Source of the DNA: Nitrospira sp.
GTDB lineage: Bacteria > Nitrospirota > Nitrospiria > Nitrospirales > Nitrospiraceae
Assembly (NCBI GenBank): GCA_015904055.1
Contig: JABMDE010000080.1
Coordinates: 15,263 to 25,572, forward strand
Length of the DNA stretch: 10,310 nucleotides
Direction of reading: 5' to 3'
Positions 6,578 through 10,310 of this stretch are shown here, piece after piece; positions within the stretch are counted from its first letter, which is position 1, and each line of letters begins with the position of its first letter. The position numbers and the translations under genes were made by a program. The notes under the pieces were generated by a model, which saw only the letters and a list, made by a program, of their open reading frames with translations, ran no database searches and was not told where the DNA came from.

Positions 6578-7252
6578 ATGAAGCAACTAATTTTGAGTCT
6601 AGTCCTTGGAGTAGCAGCCATTGGCATCCTGCTCCCACAACAAGCCAGTGCTGTTCCGACCCTGATGCTGAGCGATGGGATCACCACCCATACCGTCGTC
6701 TTGTCAGACGGCGCTGCTACTGACCAAAGCACAGAACCTGGGGTCGTGGTTTTTAACGGCGCCATCGGGAGTTGGTCAGTCAATGTGACGACAGGCATCG
6801 TGTTGAATGAAGGTCGCCCCTACATGGACTTGAATAGTATTAACGTGTCGAGCACTTCCGCCTCCTCGACGACCCTGAGCATTTACTTTAGTGAGACCGG
6901 GTTTACTACTGATAACGGCTTCTGGGAAGCGGCAATCGGTGGGACGGCAAGAAACTCTATTCAATATTCAACATACCTCGGCACGTCAAACAACCTATTT
7001 GACACAAGCACTGGGCTCACAAACTCTGGACCGTTAGGGTCTGGTGCTTTTTCCAGTACGCTTACCTCCCTCAACATCGTGACAGGTCCCTACTCCTTGA
7101 CACAATACGTTCAAATTCAGCACGGCGCTGGCACAAGAAGTACTTCTTTCAATGCAGAATTACGGAGTGTGCCGGAACCATCTGCCTTGCTACTGATGGG
7201 ACTCGGCTTCCTCGGTCTTGCCCTCTGGCGGCGACGGGAAGCTCAAAACTAA
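6578..7252 (+). CDS. PEP-CTERM sorting-domain secreted protein
   Basis: A 224-residue exported protein. A signal peptide spans residues 1-25 (basic KQ start, hydrophobic core, QQASA before the likely cut at Val26). The mature part is rich in Ser, Thr, Gly and Asn, has no cysteine, and looks beta-rich. The C-terminus is a textbook PEP-CTERM signal: VPEP (198-201), a hydrophobic helix (about 202-217) and a basic WRRR tail (217-220). Such signals are recognised and cut by an exosortase, releasing the protein to the surface or extracellular matrix alongside exopolysaccharide. No exosortase gene lies in the window, so the enzyme acts in trans. The central domain is not one I recognise. GGAG at 6568-6571, six nt before the ATG, fixes the start. 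A candidate sigma-54 promoter precedes it and a strong terminator follows, so it is probably a single-gene transcript. Confidence 0.92.
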   Translation: MKQLILSLVLGVAAIGILLPQQASAVPTLMLSDGITTHTVVLSDGAATDQSTEPGVVVFNGAIGSWSVNVTTGIVLNEGRPYMDLNSINVSSTSASSTTLSIYFSETGFTTDNGFWEAAIGGTARNSIQYSTYLGTSNNLFDTSTGLTNSGPLGSGAFSSTLTSLNIVTGPYSLTQYVQIQHGAGTRSTSFNAELRSVPEPSALLLMGLGFLGLALWRRREAQN

Positions 7253-7277
7253 TCCGTAGTTCATCTAGGTTTTGAGA

Positions 7278-7318
7278 AGCGGCCCGCCTGGCAATAACCA
7301 GGCGGGCCGCTCTATTTT
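7278..7318 (+). terminator. Rho-independent terminator after the PEP-CTERM gene
   Basis: A perfect 14-bp stem (AGCGGCCCGCCTGG pairing with CCAGGCGGGCCGCT, 7278-7311) closes a six-base CAATAA loop and is followed by a T-rich tail, CTATTTT. It begins 25 nt after the PEP-CTERM stop codon. Confidence 0.93.
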
Positions 7319-7614
7319 CGGCGAGATCCCCCTGTTTACTCACCGGTCTTACCCATGAGTACGGGATGCTGAAATGCAGAAATACCGCTGGCAAAATAAA
7401 CGAGACGAACGCGCGCGGTGATCGAGCGTCTGCCCGTGTCGAAGCGCTTCGACTATCTTGAAGATGACGGGTTAGCGAACACCCTGCCCCTTACGCGGCA
7501 TGCTCCATTTGCTACCAATACCGCAGAGAGACTCCTGCCTGATGGAGCCATAAGAGTCCTCGCTCCGCACCACTTGCATGTGGACCAACGTGGTCCATTA
7601 GTGAGGCGTTGGAC
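7319..7614. other. Gene-poor stretch with two palindromes
   Basis: About 300 bp with no gene I can support. A frame opening with GTG at 7418 runs into the antisense of the dehydrogenase gene and has no ribosome binding site. Two symmetric elements stand out: a 16-bp perfect palindrome at 7438-7453 and a 7-bp-arm inverted repeat TGGACCA-ACG-TGGTCCA at 7581-7597. The latter lies 18 bp past the dehydrogenase stop and lacks a T-run, so it is not a clear terminator. Confidence 0.5.
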
Positions 7615-8481
7615 TTATCGTGGAAGCTTGAGCACCCATGTGAGCACCGTGTCAGAAACCCGATCGGGCAGGAACTTTACCATCAGCGCGCGGAATTTGG
7701 CGTCGGCTCCTACGAGATACCGAGTCTTTGGACGTGTTGCCGTCAACGCCTGTTCCACGGCCTGCGCCACCGCATCAGGAGCAATGGCCCGCTTGGCCGC
7801 CTCCGCGACAACCTTCCTTACTCCGGCAATCACATCTGCATACAACATTCGCAACTCAGGCGTGGTGGCAGACTCCAGATCTGTTGCACCCTTGCCCGAC
7901 TTGTCCCAGATCGGCGTCGCAATCGCGCCAGGCTCTACAATCGACACTTCGATCCCCCATTGTTGAACTTCCAGTCGTAACGCATCGGTGATCGCTTCGA
8001 GGGCAAACTTCGACGCCGAATAGGGACCCATCAGCGGCATCGCCGCACGGCCTGCAATCGAACCCATATTGATAATACGTCCTCGGGCCAGCCGTATGAG
8101 TGGAAGAAACATCTGAGTGACCGCCACCTGGCCGATCAGATTGACCTCTAACTGCCGGCGCAGATCAGGAATCGGCACCGCCTCCAGCGGACCAACTACC
8201 GCAATGCCGGCATTATTGATGAGGCCGAACAATCCGCGGGCGCCGACGTGCTCGGCAACGATCGCGCGGGATTGCTGGATCGACACGTCATTCGTTACAT
8301 CGAGGACAAGAGGGATCAACCGATTCGCTTCCCCCTGCCGTTGCAGCGTCTCGCCATCCTCAACTTTTCGAACGCCTGCAAAGACTACAAAGCCCAAGCG
8401 GTCCAGATGAACCGCGCAGGCTGCTCCGATTCCCGTAGATGCGCCAGTGATGACCACTACTCTGCCATTCCCGATCGACAT
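7615..8481 (-). CDS. Classical short-chain dehydrogenase/reductase (SDR)
   Basis: Cytoplasmic NAD(P)-dependent oxidoreductase of 288 residues with a Rossmann fold. The cofactor motif is TGASTGIG (12-19), the adenine-site pair is DV (61-62), the NNAG motif is at 89-92, and the active-site tetrad is Asn114, Ser141, Tyr154 and Lys158 (YSASK). VEPGAIATPIW (182-192) follows, as in the family. Arg38 after the second strand would favour NADPH, though that is inference. The extended C-terminal part (about 195-288) resembles retinol- or 17-beta-hydroxysteroid-dehydrogenase-like SDRs, which act on lipophilic alcohols and ketones; the actual substrate cannot be read from sequence. The start is supported by GGAGAAGG ending six nt before the ATG. 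The gene stands alone, divergent from the tRNA gene. Confidence 0.92.
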   Translation of the reverse strand: MSIGNGRVVVITGASTGIGAACAVHLDRLGFVVFAGVRKVEDGETLQRQGEANRLIPLVLDVTNDVSIQQSRAIVAEHVGARGLFGLINNAGIAVVGPLEAVPIPDLRRQLEVNLIGQVAVTQMFLPLIRLARGRIINMGSIAGRAAMPLMGPYSASKFALEAITDALRLEVQQWGIEVSIVEPGAIATPIWDKSGKGATDLESATTPELRMLYADVIAGVRKVVAEAAKRAIAPDAVAQAVEQALTATRPKTRYLVGADAKFRALMVKFLPDRVSDTVLTWVLKLPR

Positions 8482-8514
8482 AGCGAGCCTTCTCCATTTT
8501 TAACAGGCCTTCGG

Positions 8515-8544
8515 TAGACACCGGCCTCGGTCTTCGGCTATCAT
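8515..8544 (+). promoter_or_regulatory. Sigma-70 promoter of the tRNA gene
   Basis: TAGACA (8515-8520), an 18-nt spacer, and TATCAT (8539-8544) each match the consensus at five of six positions. Transcription would start near 8551, about 26 nt before the mature tRNA. Confidence 0.55.
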
Positions 8545-8576
8545 CCCTGCCGACTTACCGGAAAATTCAACACCGT

Positions 8577-8652
8577 GGCGGTGTAGCTCAGTTGGTAGAG
8601 CAGCGGACTCATAAGCCGCGGGTCCCCCGTTCAATCCGGGGCACCGCCACCA
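8577..8652 (+). tRNA. tRNA with CAU anticodon, probably elongator tRNA-Met
   Basis: A full 76-nt cloverleaf. Acceptor arm GGCGGTG pairs with CACCGCC, the D arm is GCTC/GAGC with a GG-containing loop, the anticodon loop is CTCATAA, the T arm is CCCCG-TTCAATC-CGGGG, the discriminator base is A, and CCA is encoded. The anticodon stem GCGGA/GCCGC has an A-G mismatch next to the loop. The initiator tRNA is excluded because the acceptor end is fully paired (G1-C72). A CAU anticodon can also belong to the lysidine-modified tRNA-Ile2, which I cannot exclude. It carries its own promoter; no downstream terminator is obvious. Confidence 0.93.
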
Positions 8653-8925
8653 CACAAAGCAACTCGACCCAGAGACGTTTGTATGGCTCTTGGCAACGAG
8701 ACCCCCTCTTCCAGTAACACAGATTTATCTTATCAGTTCCATGCTTGGCGTGGCCTATCGTGCTGTCTGTTCCGAAACGCTGTTAATTTTTCTATGGGAA
8801 CAGCCTATCGTTCAAACGAAGCCGAAATTTTTCATCTTCCATGCGAAGATCTCACTAGGAACTAGGAGGCATTACCACCAGAAGCGAAACGATCCGGCTT
8901 GAGTTCTCTACTGAAAGGAACAGCC
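8653..8925. other. tRNA-to-PilZ spacer
   Basis: A 273-bp spacer without a convincing gene. It holds an inverted repeat, CTGTTCC (8767-8773) and GGAACAG (8797-8803), with a 23-nt loop. It also has an isolated AGGAGG (8864-8869) with no ATG, GTG or TTG at a suitable distance. The sequence upstream of PilZ copy 1 does not visibly align here beyond the AAAGGA ribosome binding site, so the duplicated segment seems to begin near the PilZ start codon. Confidence 0.45.
8914..8919 (+). promoter_or_regulatory. Ribosome binding site deciding the PilZ copy 2 start
   Basis: AAAGGA lies 6 nt before ATG 8926, the same motif and spacing as in copy 1 (57-62). It favours this start over an in-frame TTG at 8899, which would add nine residues. 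Confidence 0.75.
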
Positions 8926-9495
8926 ATGCTCAAATTGCCCGTGAAGGTTTCGGCGAGACATAACGGGAAATCGTTGCACCTGGACAACGCAGTGGAAACA
9001 ATGACGTTGATCGGCCCTGAGGACGAGCCGCTGGGGACAGTATCCTGGGACGCCGTGATCGATTTCATTCACAACTCAAGCAAAACGACACGCCCCCAGC
9101 GACGATCTCGCAATTACTCCCGCAGCCCGCTTGCAGCCACATTGCGCTATACAACACCGGGTAGTAGAAACTCCACCGGCGTCACCTGTGAGATCGGCGG
9201 AGGCGGGATTTTTATTGAGACATCAAATCCCCCCCCCATAGGCACAATACTCACACTAGAACTCGCCCTACCTGATGGTTCCACCAACCCGATCAGTGCG
9301 CAAGGGCAAGTCGCCTGGGTCAGAGCCGAGGAACAGCGTCATGTGCTCTATCCTGGAATGGGGGTTCAATTCACTGAGATTTCAGATGAAAGCCGAGCCC
9401 GTATCGTCAAGATGGTCAAATCTCTAGACCACTCGCGCAACGGGAAGTGCCCCACATACGTCTGTCTCGACCGCGTCGAAGCATCGAGATCATGA
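8926..9495 (+). CDS. PilZ-domain protein, copy 2, with C-terminal extension
   Basis: Second copy of the PilZ protein, 189 residues from the ATG at 8926. I count 26 differences from copy 1 over the shared 174 residues: 16 in residues 1-61 and 10 in 62-174. The RxxxR arm (RNYSR) and the altered E-I-G-G-G-G second motif are both conserved, so the unusual motif is shared and not a random lesion. The stop codon of copy 1 (TGA) is TGC here (9448-9450), adding 15 residues (CPTYVCLDRVEASRS), two of them cysteines, before TGA at 9493. The PilZ domain itself is intact. The gene now ends 6 bp from the stop of the convergent permease copy, against 52 bp in the first pair. Function as for copy 1. Confidence 0.88.
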   Translation: MLKLPVKVSARHNGKSLHLDNAVETMTLIGPEDEPLGTVSWDAVIDFIHNSSKTTRPQRRSRNYSRSPLAATLRYTTPGSRNSTGVTCEIGGGGIFIETSNPPPIGTILTLELALPDGSTNPISAQGQVAWVRAEEQRHVLYPGMGVQFTEISDESRARIVKMVKSLDHSRNGKCPTYVCLDRVEASRS

Positions 9496-9501
9496 GCACG
9501 C

Positions 9502-10310
9502 TCACTCCTCTCTCAGCCCCTCCGCCACCGGCTGACGAGCGGCCCAACGGGCGGGAAAGTACCCGGCCACAAGGGTTGCCGCCGCGGCGAAACCGATAGC
9601 TTGCACGAGGGGGCCGATGGGCACGATCATTTGAATCGTCCATCCAAACGACTGCTTGTTGATGACTGAGACGAGCAGGAACGAGAGCGCGCCGCCACCG
9701 ATCAAGCCCAAGCCGATCCCCACCAGCCCGAGGTACGCGGCTTCCCACAGCACCAACTCCTGAATCTGCCTGGCGCTGCCGCCGATCGCCCGTAACGTGG
9801 CAAACTCCCTGCGCCGCTCCAACACCGACGTGACTAAGGTATTGACGATACCGAGCATGGCGATGATGATCGCGATAGCTTCGAGCACATAGGTCATCAG
9901 AAATGTCCGGTCGAAGATCTCGAGGATCTCCGTTCGTAGTTCGGTGTTGCTGATGACGAGCGGGGGAAGCCTGCCGCTGTTGGCCTCCCCCAATTTTTCG
10001 ACAATTGTTTTCCGCACCTGATCCGCATCCGCTCCCGCCGCGAGATAAACCGGAAAGACCGTGACCAGTTCGTCGTGCCAGAGCGACTGATACAAAGTGC
10101 GGTCTATCACGAGCTTTCCTCCGTCGGTCGAATAGTCGTAAAACACCGCGACGATCGGAAACTGTTTGATGCCTTCCGGTGTCGTGACCTCCAGCAGCGA
10201 GCCCTCCTCGACTCCCAGCCGATCCGCCAGCACTTCAGAAATCAGCACACCGCCGATATCCGCCGCGCGATTGAGCTGCTCGGAGGAGTCACCTTGCCGC
10301 ACGAGATACC
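9502..10310 (-). CDS. FtsX/MacB-like ABC transporter permease, copy 2 (partial)
   Basis: C-terminal portion of a second permease. The frame stays open to the right edge, so the N-terminal part lies outside the window. It corresponds to residues about 603-870 of the first permease: the end of the second extracytoplasmic domain, then the last FtsX module with RRREFATLRAIGGSARQ and the closing FPARWAARQPVAEGLREE. Over about 268 shared residues I count only eight substitutions, all mild apart from Asp/Gly and Gln/Arg changes. This is a recent duplication or a pair kept alike by gene conversion. Whether it has an intact ATPase next to it cannot be seen here. Confidence 0.92.
   Translation of the reverse strand, partial: YLVRQGDSSEQLNRAADIGGVLISEVLADRLGVEEGSLLEVTTPEGIKQFPIVAVFYDYSTDGGKLVIDRTLYQSLWHDELVTVFPVYLAAGADADQVRKTIVEKLGEANSGRLPPLVISNTELRTEILEIFDRTFLMTYVLEAIAIIIAMLGIVNTLVTSVLERRREFATLRAIGGSARQIQELVLWEAAYLGLVGIGLGLIGGGALSFLLVSVINKQSFGWTIQMIVPIGPLVQAIGFAAAATLVAGYFPARWAARQPVAEGLREE

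Larger units (their letters stand above)
8926..10310. repeat. Long direct repeat, right copy
   Basis: Right partner of the repeat at 69-1453. Both copies point the same way, so recombination between them would delete or amplify the roughly 8.9 kb in between. That interval contains the dihydroorotate dehydrogenase, SDR and tRNA genes. Confidence 0.9.

Noticed and set aside
7581..7597. Inverted repeat as terminator of the SDR gene
   Set aside because: On the minus strand the hairpin is not followed by a T-run.
7418..7966. 182-codon frame on the + strand, opening with GTG
   Set aside because: Most of it is antisense to the well-supported SDR gene; there is no ribosome binding site and no recognisable domain.
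8577..8652. tRNA gene as an integration (att) site for an island
   Set aside because: No integrase gene and no repeat of the tRNA 3' end is visible in the window.
8839..8851. 13-bp exact match CCATGCGAAGATC shared with 3339-3351 near the LuxR-type promoter
   Set aside because: A 13-bp match between two places in a 10-kb window is expected by chance about once, and the flanks do not align.
8683..8865. 60-codon frame after the tRNA gene
   Set aside because: No ribosome binding site, no domain and unremarkable composition; the stretch reads as spacer.

Overview
The window reads as a chromosomal stretch from a mid-GC Gram-negative bacterium. It carries a PEP-CTERM protein, so the host probably has an exosortase and an exopolysaccharide-rich envelope. 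It also has PilZ proteins of the kind common in Nitrospirota and Deltaproteobacteria-like lineages and a large FtsX-type permease. A Nitrospira-like host is my best guess, from gene style and not from any marker gene. I see no phage, CRISPR, transposase or defence genes, and no clearly new system.

Layout. (1) At 69-3258 a PilZ-domain gene (+) converges on a large 870-residue ABC permease gene (-). (2) At 3363-3698 a 92-residue LuxR-type HTH regulator (+) has a good sigma-70 promoter and ribosome binding site. It converges, 3 bp apart, on a class 1A dihydroorotate dehydrogenase gene (3702-4634, -). The 5' end of that gene overlaps by ATGA the remaining C-terminal third of an ABC ATPase (4631-about 4849, -). 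The ATPase has lost Walker A and the signature motif. (3) At about 4850-7614 lies a more AT-rich, gene-poor accessory stretch. It holds a six-helix membrane protein (-), two doubtful small ORFs, and a PEP-CTERM secreted protein (+) with a candidate sigma-54 promoter and a strong terminator, followed by about 300 bp without a convincing gene. (4) At 7615-8652 lie a classical short-chain dehydrogenase (-) and a divergent CAU-anticodon tRNA with its own promoter. (5) From 8926 to the right edge the PilZ/permease convergent pair appears a second time, in the same orientation, offset by about 8.86 kb. The second permease runs off the window.

The main structural story is this direct duplication. 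The two permease C-termini differ at only eight residues over about 268, and the PilZ proteins differ at 26 of 174, mostly in the first 61 residues. The second PilZ gene has lost its stop codon (TGA to TGC) and gained 15 residues. The duplication and the broken ATPase next to it suggest that a PilZ/ABC export locus was duplicated and rearranged, leaving the first permease without a complete ATPase inside this window. The PEP-CTERM gene, with its GG-N10-GC promoter and upstream inverted repeats, looks like a separately regulated surface or matrix protein unit.
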